Shown piece after piece: positions 12,246 to 24,661 of a stretch of DNA of 64,000 nt (the stretch's first letter is position 1; every line of letters begins with the position of its first letter). The stretch spans positions 24,720,425 through 24,784,424 of the forward strand of contig NC_135558.1 in the NCBI RefSeq assembly GCF_964340395.1, in the 5' to 3' direction. Source of the stretch: Glandiceps talaboti (Eukaryota; Hemichordata; Enteropneusta; Spengelidae). The notes beneath the pieces were generated by a model, which made no database searches, was not told the DNA's origin, and saw only the letters and a program-made list of their open reading frames with translations. The translations under genes and the position numbers were made by a program.

Positions 12246-13636
12246 ACATACAAAGTGTATGTTTTCAAAAGGCATAGAGAAAACAAAATAATTATAATGT
12301 AAAATCTATCACATTTGAAAATAAAACTAAAAACCTGAAATAGATCAGGTGTTTTACCCAATCTTTAACCTTTACCATCTTCCTTTTTGTTTCGATTTCC
12401 CCTTAAACCAGATATTTGGCATTTATTGTCACATAATGTGCTAGAAATTCAAGTAAACATATATTTTAACAATCGTATTATACCACCTGCATGTTACTGT
12501 ATTGATTAGGAGTTGTGTACTAAGCACATAGGAAGACATCATACCCCTACCCCTTTACCTTCAGCAATCTTAGGATATTTTCCTTATATATGATATCTTT
12601 GGTATGTATGTCAACATTACAAGTTACTTATTCAAAGACAGTATATTTCCTGTAAAGATATATGTTCTAGCAATCAGAAAAATGTATTAGTATGCTCCTA
12701 AGATGCTGAATAAAAAGCACAGAAGAAGATAGTTTACCCCTACCCCCTACTGTCGGTATTTCAAAATAATAGTGTATAGTATTGGTTTTAATGGGGGAAA
12801 ATCATTAATAACCATCAAAATATTCAATGTTAACCTATTTTTTCTCATTCAGGTCATTCAACTGAATAAAAAAGTCACCCCTTATGTATATCAGATCATG
12901 TTATGTAAAAAAAAGAATGCAAAGTTTATCTGCCACTTGCGGAAAAATTATTGATTTTTCAAAACAGCGATTTAAAGCCTCCAGATATTTTTGGCATTAA
13001 TTTTTGTATAATGTGCTAGATATTCAAATTAAACATATTTATTTTGTTAGGAAACATATTCTTGCAACTGCAAAATCATCCTACTGTATTGGTTACGTAT
13101 GTAGTTTACCCCTACCCCCTACTGTCGGTATTTCAAAATAATAACTTATATTAGTTTTAATGTGGAAAATTATTAATAACCCTCAAATATTCAATGTTAA
13201 CCTACTTTTTCTTGTTCAGCTCATTCAACTGAATAAACAAATACCCCTTATGTGTATCAGATCATGTTATTTAAAAAAAGAATGGAAAGTTTTTACGTAA
13301 TAAATTTGCGGAAAAAATTTTGATATTTCAAAAACTGGCAACTTAAAGCCTCCAAAATTTTTATTTCTTGGCATATGTATGGCAAACATAATATCAGTAG
13401 AAAGGAAATTTCCTAAGCTTTCCAAATATATATTGGATAATAAAGTCTGTGCTTGTTTGTGTCGTATAAAAGACAATGCGTTACCCCTACCCTCAACCTT
13501 TTGATGCCATTCCGTGATGCACATGTAATTTGAAATCGAGTTCAGTAGACTCCAATGAACAAAAATACCCATGTTGGAGGTTTGTGGGGGGGGGGGGGGG
13601 TGAACGGTAACCCCCTCTGGCCCATGGACTACATGG
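12246..13636. repeat. Large imperfect tandem duplication, non-coding
   Basis: A segment around 12405-12975 is repeated around 12980-13345 and partly again to about 13500. The best-matching parts are 12730-12950 and 13102-13320. Each unit carries a CCCCTACCCCCTACTG motif and a TTCAACTGAATAAA motif, and the units diverge by indels. The block sits directly before a family A 3' end (13637-13744), so it may be the core of that copy. A poly-G run lies at about 13587-13600. No coding sequence is supported. Confidence 0.65.
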
Positions 13637-13744
13637 ATTACCATTCAACCAGCAAATGAACACCTTTACCTAGCATTGATCAGCATGTGGATAAACATTT
13701 TTAAAACCTGTGTAGTTGTGCTATAATGCCATTGACGCTATTGT
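13637..13744 (+). mobile_element. Family A copy 4, 3' end only
   Basis: The sequence matches the last ~110 bp of family A, including GATCAGCATGTGGATAAACATTT, the inverted subterminal repeat (TAGTTGTGCTATAAT, mutated) and the decayed CGCCATTGGCG hairpin (TGCCATTGACGC). Confidence 0.7.
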
Positions 13745-15739
13745 GAAATCATTATCATTAGGAGAATTTTTCATTTTGTAGAATAATTATGTTTTGTCCT
13801 GGTTGACTCTGATAATCCTTTTGTTAGCCGTGGCTTGTGAATTTTAGTTTGCGTTGTTTTGGTTCGCTTAACAGGGGTATGTTTTTGAAATAACACCATG
13901 GAACAATTAGTTGTCTGGCAGTCTTCACAGTTATAGTCTACCTGCCGTATAACAAGGAATGTTATTGACAAGACACTTTGTAGTATTTATTTGTTGCCAC
14001 CAATTTCTTTTAAAACATGTTGCCCTTCAGTCACATTGATGTAAAAGTATTTGAGGTCTGTGTTTTCTCTACCTTAAGACTTCGTTTTCGTAATCAACCT
14101 ACCCAACATATAGCACAAGTCAAAAAAGTACAACAAACAAACTAACGACAATAGTAGATGTGTCTTTATTGTGCCTAATTAAAAACACACAAAATGCACT
14201 CCCAGACAAGTGATCTCAAAACAGCTGTAAACACTACCGGTAAAGGTGAAGGAGTCCTGAAACCGACAACAGCTTTTTGTGGAAGGCTTTCAAGGAATAA
14301 ACTCATAAGTCTTGTAAGAGCACAAAATGAGCATATATTGAGTCAGTCTGCAATACACATTTCAAATACTTGAAATAATTTCAGTGAATTCAACCTGACC
14401 AATCTTGCTTAATGCAAACAAAGTCAACGGACAGATACACAGGTACACACTGGCATCCACAATCATATTACTAATGACTTCTGTAAGGGTATAGTCTTGC
14501 AATTTCATGATTTATGCAAGAAAATTGGCATTCGTGATCCCCTACATATGTGGGCTATGCACACCCATTTGCATGGCAAATTATAAACGAAATTCAAACC
14601 CACATGGCATGGCTATAATTATGCATCATAAAGTTTACATACTTCATGGTAAGCATCGTAACAGTTTAACAACTTTAATACAGTGAAGTGATACGGTATT
14701 ATTGTCCTTCTTCATCACTGGGTAAAGTGTATACATTCCTGTTTTGACAGACAGACATACCATCTGCTCCAAATCCTATAGGTTTCTGCTTCCAACTTTC
14801 ATCAACTTTGTCACATACAGTTTTGTGGCACAAACAACATACAGTTTTGTGGCACAAACAACACCATCGGCATGTGCTTGTTGAACTTCCTTCTGTCCCA
14901 CTAAATTCACCACGAGTTTACAAGTTGTTTTGTTTACTTGTTGCATGTAGACTATTTCACACTCCTGCATATCTCTATCAGTGTCGCTGTCAATCAAAAA
15001 TAGAAATATATTTAGCTTCGTTTCTGATATCATTAGCTAAGTCATTCCTGATTTGTCCAGTAATTGTTCTGATTATCTTTGAGCATTTGTGAGTGTTATC
15101 ATAGGTTGGATTTAATTACTACGGGAAAATTGTCAAGATTTTGTTGAGTGGCGCTAACTGTACACTAATTATATAGAGGTCAATGTATAGGTCACCAGTA
15201 TCGATACATTGTTGCGAACCCACACAATGGACTGCTGAATAGAAATATCGATTTTTGCATAGGCAGTGAACAACAGTGTTGAAGGCCAACAATTTTCTTT
15301 GTGGCTTGGTCTATTTTCCATATTTTGACCACATACATTTTGGTATAAATGATAGATTATTACACTTGATAAATATGTGAGAATGCATTTATTTCCTGAG
15401 ATACCGAGCTAGATAAACAATTACATGCCTTGCAATAAATAGTGGTAGTTTGTTATCGGGAGAAACCGGAAAAGAACATCGTAAAAAGGAGATGGTTCGA
15501 GGTCATTATAATACTTCCTAACCTTCTAATTGAAAATTTAAAAATATACGATTTCTCTTTATTCATCTGTGCATAGTGTGTGAAATTTGAAAATGATATG
15601 TCCATATTTGACGAAATTAAAACGAGGATAAATATTTCACGTGTTTATGAACTCCGCACCCATTGTAAACCTATTGAAAAATGCTATTTTGTTATCACCG
15701 TAGGAGTTTTTAAGGCCATGGTTAGTGTGCATCACTTCA
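13745..15739. other. Non-coding stretch, no gene recognised
   Basis: No coding motif is visible on either strand. The only structure noted is a 25-bp tandem duplication at about 14815-14864 (TACAGTTTTGTGGCACAAAC twice). The remainder is unremarkable AT-rich sequence. Confidence 0.55.
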
Positions 15740-15872
15740 ATACCCTGCTTCGATCTTTTTTTTTCTCCCGTTTGTCCAGCCAATGCAGATCAAAGGGGAA
15801 ACACAAAATAACTCTCCCTACATTAATTGTCACTTCAGGGAAGACAACTGCACAACTAATCATGAACAATTA
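15740..15872. repeat. Dispersed repeat, copy 1
   Basis: A segment with a poly-T stretch, a TGTCCAGCCAATGCAGATC-like motif, GGGAAACACAAA and AATCATGAACAA recurs in the same order at about 25135-25255. It is an interspersed repeat of unknown class. Confidence 0.6.
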
Positions 15873-15949
15873 AAAAAAAATTTGCATCGTCACCCCAGTT
15901 TAGACAACTTTTCCTGACCAAAAACATCAACTTTCTTTTGTGTCACCTT

Positions 15950-16320
15950 CAGGACTAATTACCAAAAATATGCCAATAACTTATCAAAACTAAAAGCTAC
16001 ATCGATAATATTTTCAGAACATGCGCTTTGGTATAGCAAATGTATGAACCGAATTACATTGAATTCGAAGAATGCATTCTTGAGATATAGCCTAATTACC
16101 GAAAACCATTAATTACGTAAATTGTGCATTAATATTCTTGGGATGTTTACCGAAAACTAATCAGTTCCTGCGATTACCCTACAGAACACGTGTGCCAAAT
16201 TTCTTTTGAGTTGAGCCAGCCATTTTGGAGAAAACAATGACACAGACAGACAAACAGACAGAAAGACAGACACACAGACTTTTCACCCCTAATGTATAAC
16301 CTTTCTTACAGAAGTTAAAA
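15950..16320 (-). mobile_element. Family T-like Helitron2-type fragment
   Basis: This fragment shares with the elements at 57961-59101 and 59516-60477 the core phrase GATATAGCCTAATTACCGAA and the ATTAATTA..CAAAT motif. It also shares GAGCCAGCCATTTTGGAGAAAA, then ACACAGACAGACAAACAGACAG microsatellite, toward its right side. It lacks the terminal ACCTCCC/GGGAGGT hairpin, so the 5' end (right side, minus orientation) is eroded. Confidence 0.65.
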
Positions 16321-16529
16321 ATTCAGGAAAATGAGATGAGTTAGGGACATTAGTGTAATAGCAACTTAGACAATAAATTACAAACTTTTATATGTACCAT
16401 TCAACTTCAAAGAAAGCTAATGTTGGAATCTATAGTTTTAAAAACACTTAGTAACAGGGAAGTTACTGTTCCAATATAATAAATCTACTGAATTCATAGT
16501 ATAATTTTGTTGTTTCTACTCCTCAGGTA

Positions 16530-17190
16530 TGTAAGGGTCCCGAACTTGACAAAGTGAGCGTAAAAGTGCTCAACGCTCACTTTGTCAAAAATGGCAAAGT
16601 GAGTGTCAAACTGAAATGTGAAAGACTATTGGCTACATCACTGACAAGAAGTGACAACTAAGAAACTACACTCATTGTTGGAGTTTATGTGTAGATCTAA
16701 ATACAAGCACAATTATGATATTCAAGTGATTTTGTAACATCGCCTGTTTTGCCATTGTGAAAACATTGTGACAGCAGTGTTGTTACATATGGTAACTGCA
16801 TGGTTGCCAATATTAGTGCTCTCAAAACTGACACAACAAAATAGTGTTGAATCAAAGTTTTAATATTGCCTGATCTTTCATACAAATGTCCGAGCATGAC
16901 AATATGACAATTCTGGAGAAAACAGTGAGGATCGTATGACAAGTTGATATTTGTCTGAAAACAGTCTGTCAGAAAACTGCAACAGTGAGTGTAGTTTCTT
17001 AGTTGTCTCTTCTTGTCTGTGGTGTAGTTAACAGTCTTTCACATCTCAGTTTGACGCTTACTTTGCCATTTTCAACAAAGTGAGTGATGAGCACTTCCAC
17101 CAAAGTTAATTGGACGCTCACTTTGCCATTTTTGACAAAGTGAGCATTGAGCACTTTTACGCTCACTTTGTTAATTTCAGGACCCTTACA
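16530..17190. mobile_element. Foldback/MITE-like element with long TIRs
   Basis: The left arm starts GTAAGGGTCC at 16531 and the right arm ends with its inverse, GGACCCTTAC, at 17189. The arms (about 150-200 bp) match as inverted repeats through the GACAAAGTGAGCGTAAAAGT module, a CTCACTTTG module, a GAAAGACT motif and an AACTAAGAAACTACACTCA motif near 16660 and 16990. Within the arms, short palindromic CAAAGTGAGCGT/ACGCTCACTTTG modules alternate. The unpaired centre (about 16690-16980) shows no gene. It is non-autonomous, and the target duplication is unclear. It sits about 230 bp upstream of the Ig exon at 17424. Confidence 0.8.
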
Positions 17191-17423
17191 GTGTAAGTGA
17201 ATTGACAGACTATACAAAAAAGAATTGATAGACTAGTAAGGACATTGATTTGTGGGATACATGTACATCATCTTTGCCTTAGACAAATGTAACTGGTGTT
17301 TGCCCATTAAATGGGATCCATGAAACTAACAAAGAGACATACTATAACTTTAATCACCAAAACAAAAACAAAGCATTTTATACTAACAAGTGTGAAATGA
17401 TATTAAATTTCATGTCATTTCAG

Positions 17424-17621
17424 TTGCACCATCAATGGACCCAATTTTAGATATTCAGATTCGACAGGGTGACCCACTTTCAGTGACCGCCTTCGTTGTT
17501 GGCAAACCTACACCAACAATACAGTGGTTAAAGGCGCACTATCAGTTGATTGAAGATTCAAGAACTACTTTTCCAGCAGATAACATTTTACAGATTGACC
17601 AAGTCTCAGTAATAGATGAAG
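17424..17621 (+). CDS. Ig (I-set) domain exon, first part
   Basis: The exon follows a good acceptor (CATGTCATTTCAG) and ends at GAAG before the donor GTAGGT. Both ends are phase 1. The translation carries the A-to-E strands of an I-set immunoglobulin domain: PILDIQIRQGDPLSVTAF, then KPTPTIQWLK with the core Trp, then a LQIDQVSVIDEG segment leading into the F strand. The B-strand position where Cys is usual is occupied by the VTAFV segment, so the canonical disulfide cannot form. That occurs in some titin/twitchin-like I-set domains. The rest of the domain is in the exon at 24662. The parent gene is not identifiable; a muscle giant protein or a cell-adhesion protein both fit. Confidence 0.8.
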
Positions 17622-18140
17622 GTAGGTAATCTTGTACAGTATAAACACCTCATTTTGGTTACCTAAGTTACACTGTAAGGATCACAAAAAGGTGTTCCAG
17701 ATTTGGAATCTCTAATAATACAATAAGAACAAAATTGATAACTTGTCTCTGATGTCTTTATATGAGAAATAACAGTCAACTACATGTATTCTGGCCCTCA
17801 TTTTCAGCCCCAAACAGTAAACAATACTCCCAGTAACTAAACCATGAAACCTTTACCTCACAGATAACCTGAATATGGCATTAACATGTTAATTCAATAT
17901 CTAGACATCCAATAATATAATGGACCCTTCAATAGTATGATGAAAGTTCATCTGTGCAAGAATTCAGTCTAAGTTAATGGATTTAACTTCGTATTGCACC
18001 GAAAATTAATTATCTTACCAAAGCTTTCGCCAGATATCCACCATGGTTTCGTCAGTGTTTTCTGAAGTCAAGATGCATATGTGACTTCAGACAAATTCTC
18101 AGAAGTTGGTAACGTCCCCTACCAAAGTTCATGGATGGTT

Positions 18141-19055
18141 TTAAAGTCCGAATATGAATTGCTTCCTTAATCCTCGCCTAAACCAGTCCGACTCACAATC
18201 CAAAATTGTAACATTGTCAGGGTCGAATGAATGACCTGGGTGATCCTTGTGTAGATGTCTGGAGACCTCCAATGTTGTGCAGCTCGGCCTACAATATTCA
18301 CTTAATCTGGCTTTCAGAATCCTCTCCGTTTCCCCAATGTATGCCTCTTCACAGGTTTCATCTTCACCACTGCCCCCACACTTGATGTGATACACTGGTC
18401 CAGAGACCTGCCTCAAAGTGTTGGTGGGTTTATGATGTAAGGTGATACCATACCCCTTGAATATGTGGGCTAAGCTCTCATATAGTCTCCTCACATAGGG
18501 TGCACCCACCGCAACTTTACGTCTCGAAGGTTCAGACTGTCTCTGTGTAGATGTAATTTTGGTTGATTCTGGTTTGACCCTAGTGATCCACTTTGGGTAC
18601 CCGCAGTTAGCAAGGGGAATGCTTACATGTTCCAGCTCCATATTGAGGTTGTCCTTATTAGACACTATACTCTCTGCTCTGTAGTGTAGAGTCTGGACTA
18701 CCCCTCACTTGTGTTGTAACAAATGATTCGAGCAGAAAAGGATATACTTGTCAGTATGGATGGGTTTTCTGTACCTACTAGTTCATAAATGGCCATCATG
18801 GTCTCAAATAGTAAGGGTATCAAGGAATGGTAATGTGTTCTTTACCTCTTCTTCTATAGTGTACTTGATATGAGGATCAATACTGTTGAGATGGTTGGTA
18901 AATTCAACAGTATACAGTTTCTTGATCTTCGAGTGTATATCATCCACATACCGAAACTACCACCCCAGGGGGGTGGGGGGGGGGGCAGTGGACAATGCCT
19001 CCTGTTCAAAGTTCTCCATATACAAGTTGCAAACTATAGTGGACACAGGTGACCC
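18141..19055 (-). pseudogene. Penelope-like element: RT end plus GIY-YIG endonuclease
   Basis: On the minus strand the right part reads GSPVSTIVCNLYMENFEQEA, then YVDD (catalytic RT motif, near 18955) and a TLPFLDTL motif near 18820. The lower frame (18665-18141) reads PVYHIKC..., then EAYIGETERILKARLSEY (GIY-YIG-type, YIG present), ending with H..DHPGHSFD and a GLRKQFI segment. RT followed by a C-terminal GIY-YIG nuclease is diagnostic for canonical Penelope-like elements. Frame changes and stops separate the two halves. The 5' part of the RT is cut off at about 19055, where gypsy-like sequence begins. A G-run near 18967-18984 disrupts the frame. Confidence 0.85.
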
Positions 19056-20805
19056 CCCCTTTAGACACTGCCATTGCAGGTCAGCTGTCCAATGACAAAG
19101 TAAAGTGGGATGACTACCTACATGAGAAGTTCAGAGCTGCACAGGATACCCTCAGACACAATAAAACTATAGTCCTACCACGTCCATCAGGCCAACTGTG
19201 GATTGTCACAAATGGATCCGTTGCCAAACATGTTATTGGTGCAACATTATATGTCACACGTGATGAGAAGCCATTACTGGCTGGTTTCTTCAGTACCAAA
19301 CTGTGGAAGCGCCAAGTTACATGGTTGCCATGTGAAGTGGAGGCTCTATGTATTCCAGCTGCTGTAAAACACTTCATTCCTTTTATCACAATCCATTCAC
19401 CAAGCATGTGTCCTCACAGACAGCAACCCATGTGTTCAAGACAAGTTATGCCATGGGGAGTTCTCAGCCAGTCTTCGTGTCACATCATTTTTATCAATTG
19501 TGATTGTTCAGCTAACGTCCCCTCTGATTTTGTCCGTCATAATGCTCCAGCCTGCAGTGAACCACAGTGCCAAATATGCAGTTTCATTGTATGCACAGAA
19601 GATGCTGTTGTCTGTTGATGACATCATTGGTGGTCATATACACTTACCTGTCACTAGTCGGTCTGCATGGATTAACACACAAACTGAATGTCCTGACTTG
19701 CGACGTGTCCATGCCCACCTCAGACAGGGCACAGGACCATCAAAAAAGGTCACTAACATAAGAGATGTGAAAAGATACCTCAGTGTTGCGACCATTGCAA
19801 ATGATGGGTTACTCATCGTTAAACATAATGAACCATTTCACCAGACATCTGAGCTAATCATTATCCCATGTACAGTACTTGATGGCTTGCTATTATACAG
19901 CTATACACATCAAACTTGATCACCCGTCGAAACACCAACTTATTAAGCTCGTTATGAGACATTACTTTTATGCTCTCAATTTAGACCATGCTATATAGAC
20001 CAAGTATCAGAGAGCTGTCATACTTGCCTGTCACTGAGGAAACTACCAAACACCCTCATTCACCAGTCTGTAGAGGATCCTCCAGAGTCTGTTGGCATAT
20101 CATTTGCTGCTGATGTTATCAAGCGTAGCCGACAACTTATCCTTGTTCTAAGGGAAACAATTACATCATTCACTTCCTCCTGTATTATAAGAGATGGAAA
20201 ACACACCACCCTTCAATTCGAGATGCCCTGGCATGTCTCGCTATGGAATTACGGGCACTGGATGGGCCACCAGCAGTCATACTTCTGAACCCAGCCCCTT
20301 GTTTCACCGCACTCTGTATAGACAACATACTAGGCCAACTCCACCTAAACATCGAAATAGGCCACACAAAGAACTCTAACAAAACCCTGTAGCTGAAAAG
20401 GCAATCTATGAGCTAGAAGGAGAACTTCTCTGCCAAGAGCCAAGTGGCGGCCCGGTAACTCCACTCACCTTCAGTATTGCCACTGCTCATCTAAATTCTC
20501 ATATACGTAGCAGAGGTCTATCTGCCAGGGAAATGAGGACTCAATTGTACCAGTTTACAAATAATCAAATACCACTCTTAGACCGACAGTTAATAACATT
20601 GCAATACAACCAACATACCACAAACCACCCATACAGAGAAAGATCAAAGAATCGAGACAACATACCCTCTTCAACAGACATTAAAGTCGGGGACCTTGTC
20701 TATGTATATGGAGATCGCAATAAGTCACATGCACGCAATAGGTACTTGGTAAGGGACGATATCAAAATCAAACACATCGTAATTACGTGTCCTCATGAGT
20801 AGTGA
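19056..20805 (+). pseudogene. LTR-retrotransposon RNase H-integrase remnant
   Basis: The frame opens with an RNase H-like segment (LWIVTNGSVAKHVIGATLYV, then WLPCEVEALCIPAAVKHF). It continues with NVPSDFVRHNAPACSEPQCQICSF, then an integrase N-terminal region. Across a frameshift after 19919 comes an integrase core with SFAADVIKR (first Asp), a DGPPAVI block whose expected following Asp is lost (NPAP), and a NPVAEKAI segment holding the Glu. It ends with a VGDLVYVYGDRNKSRARxRYLV-like C-terminus near 20740. This is RH-IN of a Ty3/gypsy-type LTR element. RT, protease and gag are missing. At least two frame changes make it dead. Confidence 0.8.
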
Positions 20806-21350
20806 CGAGTAGCTATGAGTAGTTACTATGTACCACGTGAAACAGGAGATAATGAGGTGTTCAAGTTCATGAATAACTAACAATAGATAATCAGTTCACT
20901 TTTCTTTGTTTCCCGTAAAGACGTCGTCTTTGAGCGTAGATATACGCATAATTTTTTATCGCCAACACACAATAGATAATGATTCTCACCTTCTGTGTTT
21001 CCAATGATGACATCATCTTCTATCATAGTTGATTGTACTTTGTCATAATTTTCGATCGTCAAAGGAAACCATGTACTCCAGCCAGTAATGTGGTGATGAA
21101 ACTAGTACTGTACATGTTTTTATGAGTGCAAGTTCATGGGTATACAATGATACTATGTCGCCAGGTCAACCAATGATACCAAACTACACACCAGAGACTC
21201 CTATTGAGCTAACCATGCCTGCAGATCTGGAACCTATTCCATTCAAAACTTCACAAAAACACACACAAGATTCTACCACTGTTCCTATTAATCCAACAAA
21301 AATTGCTGGCACTGAAATTTCAAGCACAACGCCCAAATATCTCCAGGACT
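20806..21350 (+). pseudogene. Distal pol tail of the same gypsy-like remnant
   Basis: After an unrelated AT-rich stretch (about 20850-21060), the frame at 21122-21350 is Pro/Thr/Ser-rich and ends with a TTPKYLQDY motif. That resembles the tail following the integrase in this kind of pol. It is probably the C-terminus of the element at 19056, separated by an insertion. No LTR was identified. Confidence 0.5.
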
Positions 21351-21748
21351 ATATAACATATACAAACTCAGACTTGCCATTGTGGCTACTATTTGTTCTT
21401 ATTTGTGAACGAGTTTATTGTTTGTTACTTTATACGTTTTACAGTTTGTGCATTTTGGAGACAATTCAGTGCCATAGCAAAGCACTCAAGTCACTTTTGT
21501 TGCTGCCTTTGCATGTTCTTTGTTATTACAGGCTCATTTTTTAATGTTTTCGTGGACATTAATGCTTTTGTGTGGACAATTCATCTGATGGACAGTACTC
21601 TCCCTTTCTCAGTGTCAAACAAAGGGAAAAATGAAAAGAGGAGTCACGCCAGTAGGCTAATATGTTGTATTTGTAGATACCCTCGACACATTGCATCTTT
21701 GGTATGTTTGTTTCTGCCATGATTGATTATTCATATTAAATCATGTTT
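21351..21748. other. Non-coding, possible 3' UTR of gypsy-like remnant
   Basis: The overlapping open frames here are hydrophobic and frame-ambiguous, with no motif. A purine-rich run (AAAGGGAAAAATGAAAAGAGG, about 21619-21641) could be an old polypurine tract, but no LTR pair was found. Confidence 0.35.
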
Positions 21749-22098
21749 CTACCCTTCCTGTGTGTCTTTCCAATTACTGGCACAAGATAACACATTGTCA
21801 AGAGTAATACTATGAAAACAAAATTTCACACCATTAATTACTTGATTTCCTTTAATAAATACAATGACTTTGGTTTTCTTAACATTGATTGTTAATTTCC
21901 ACTTTGTACAAAAACAGTGTAATTTATCTAAGCAACTTTGCAGCCTAACTTTAGTTTCAGAGAACAATAATAGATCATCAGCATATATAAAAGACAATTC
22001 TGAGACAGAGTAGTAAGTTTCACAGGGATATTGTTCAAATAAAAAAAGATGGTAGACCGTTTAAAAAGATATTGAATAAAGTTGGACTTAAGTTACTT
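21749..22098 (-). pseudogene. LINE reverse transcriptase fragment (SPTLFNIFLN type)
   Basis: On the minus strand the sequence reads SPTLFNIFLN near 22090, then FIYADDLLLFSE with the catalytic YADD. It continues with LQSCLDKLHCFCTKWKLTIN and the VKKTKVIVF motif. These are RT blocks 4-7 of a non-LTR retrotransposon of the same general type as the LINE at 56559-61440. One or more frame breaks lie between blocks. Both ends are truncated. Confidence 0.85.
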
Positions 22099-22282
22099 AA
22101 CTACAAATATGGCTGGCATATGGTTAGATTTGTATATGTCATGAAAGTGCTGTGCTTCTGTCCCAAGTAGTATTGTCACTTTATGCCAGGTTTAACCGAA
22201 ATCAGCAGTGCGTGTCAAAGGTATTGATGGGCAAATACACATCTGGACAGAAAGACATACTGCACCCATTGTAATAGAGTAA

Positions 22283-22304
22283 ATAGCCCCCCCCCCCCCC
22301 CCCT
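22283..22304. repeat. Poly-C tract followed by purine run
   Basis: About 20 consecutive C residues are followed by an AAAAAAAAGAAGAAAA run. Several such homopolymers recur in the window (about 3918, 13587, 27778, 32885, 63138). Confidence 0.9.
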
Positions 22305-22339
22305 AAAAAAAAGAAGAAAAAAGTGTCGCCTGTTGGTCA

Positions 22340-24515
22340 CACAGTAAAGTAAATTTATTAATATTGTTAACAAGCATGCACCAATCAAAGAAAAAAAGGT
22401 TAAATATCCTACAATTCCTGAATGGTGGAATGAAGATATTGAGATTAGGGATAAGTATAAACTCAATAAGTCACATGAAATGTACAAAAAGTGGAGAAAT
22501 AAAGTTACAGATTTGATAAGGACAGCTAAACGTGAATTTTACAATACTAAATTAAATAATTGTACAAATGAGTTCTGGAAATTTTTTAAATATCTAGTTC
22601 CAAAGCCTAAATCACATAATCCTACATTTCTTACTAAAAATGGTACAGAAATTTCAGACGACAAGGAAATGGGAAATGCTTTGAACAGTTTTTTCACCAA
22701 TGTAGCAGCCGAATATATCAAAGAAGCAAATCATAATAGTGATGGTATTACTGACAAATTAAGGGATTTTATATCAAACAATCTGTCAGATGATACCAAA
22801 TTCGACATACCCCAGTTACATGAATCGGAAATTTTACAGTTTTTACAGAATCTTGAATGCAAAAAGTCAACTGGTTTAGATGATATCAGTGAAAAGTTTT
22901 TGAAGATTGGCACAAGACAAATCACACCAAGTCTCACGACTTTGTTCAATTACGCAATCACATCCGGGTCATTTCCTGATCAGTGGAAATCGGCTAAGGT
23001 AACACCATTGTTCAAAAAAGGGTTGAGAGATAACATCTCAAACTACAGACCAATTTCAGTCTTGCCAATTCCGTCTAAGATATTAGAAAGACATGTCCAT
23101 ATGCATTTTTATAACTTTTTGACTTCCCATAACTTGTTATCAAACAATCAATCTGGTTTCCGTAAGTTTCACTCATGTCAAACAGCCCTCACAAATATAA
23201 CTAACTCCTGGTATCAAGGTATAGATAGAGGAAACCTAATAGGTGTCTTACTCCTAGATTTCCGTAAGGCTTTTGATCTCGTCAACCATGATATTTTATT
23301 ACGGAAGTTGAAAATGTACGGCTGTTTGGAGAAGACTTTGCTCTTCTTTACATCCTACTTACAGAATAGGTCACAATCTATATCGTTCAACGGAATCCTG
23401 AGCAACCCCCTTAATGTTTGTGTTGGAGTGCCACAGGGATCGATTTTAGGGCCGTTGTTTTTTTCTACTCTTCATCAACGACCTCCCTCTAATTTCTGAA
23501 AGAACAGATATGTACATGTATGCTGACGATACCGCAGCACAGGCTATTAGTCCTAATGTTTCTGAAATTGAAACCCGACTCAACCATGATGTAAATTTAA
23601 TCACACAATGGTGTGAAGGTAGTAACATGTGCCTAAATTTGCAGAAAACCAAGGTGATGGTTATAGGAACATCGCAGAAAAAAGCGACGACGAATAACTG
23701 TATCAATGTTACATGTGGCAGTACCAAGCTAGAATGTATCTCAAATGAAAAGCTTTTAGTGTAAATATTGATGATACACTGACTTGGGAAAAACAAGTGA
23801 ACACTGTATGTAGTAAAGTTGCTTTTAAACTTCATCAACTTAAACGTATTAGAACTTTTTTAAATCAGAGAGCAAAGATTACTTTTTACAATTGTTTTAT
23901 ACTACCCCACTTTGACTACTGTTCTAACATATGGGGTCATTGTTCAAACACGCTTTTACTCCGCATTGAAAGACTTCAGAAAGCTGTTGCAAGAGTGCTT
24001 TTAGACACTAATTTTAATACACCTAGTACTGTTTTATTTGAATCTCTTCAATGCCTTCCTTTCAGAAAACGTATCATTTACAATGAAGCTGTTTTAATGT
24101 ACAAAGTCCAGAATAGCCTGGCTCCAAATTATCTGAATGATTTTAGAGGCATTCGAGAAGTGCACACTCGTAACCCACGTGCAGCAGACAGAGATGAACT
24201 TTACATCCCAAAACATAGAACACAGTTTTTTAGGAGGAGTTTTTTATATAATGGTGTTAAAACCTGGAATGATTTAAGTATTGATATCAAATCATGCTCC
24301 ACTCTTCAGTCTTTTAAACGTAAATGTAAATGTCATCTTTTAGAAAACAGTTAGTTTAGTAGTCGCCTGGCTGTTCTTCTGGCTTTTGCCATTTTACTCA
24401 CCCTTGTATTTGTTTTAATGGTTTAGTATTTTTAATGTATATAGTGTATATTTTTATCTCGACACTGTGTGAGAAGAGCCTTTGGCTCAACAGTCTATCA
24501 AGTTTAAATAAAGTC

Positions 24516-24546
<31 letters not shown>
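22340..24546 (+). pseudogene. LINE (CR1/L2-like) retrotransposon, 5'-truncated
   Basis: The frame from about 22345 includes the connector APIKEKKVKYPTIPEWWN. It is followed by a complete RT: KKSTGLDDI, NYRPISVLP, LDFRKAFDLVNHDIL (catalytic Asp), VPQGSILGPLFF, then MYADDTA after one extra T in a T-run near 23460. A second single-base deletion near 23758 breaks the frame before a NIDDTLTWEKQ-type segment. The C-terminal region (23797-24354) has HFDYCSNIWG and the usual KTWNDLS motif. The 3' end has AAATAAAG and an (AAT)n tail at about 24517-24546, as expected for LINEs with microsatellite tails. The endonuclease is missing. It lies in the Ig gene intron in the sense orientation. Confidence 0.9.
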
Positions 24547-24661
24547 TAGGAGAATGACTGTGCCTTTTAAGGAGACCTGTTTTACTGTGAAAGTATGTCA
24601 TTCTGTGAGAATATAGGTTTTCTTTAATTTATATTATTGTGTCAAATCATTTTCCTTTTAG

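Noticed and set aside
13267-13644. 125-codon minus-strand frame with a Pro run
   Set aside because: The Pro run is a poly-G tract and the frame crosses an imperfect tandem duplication. There are no motifs.
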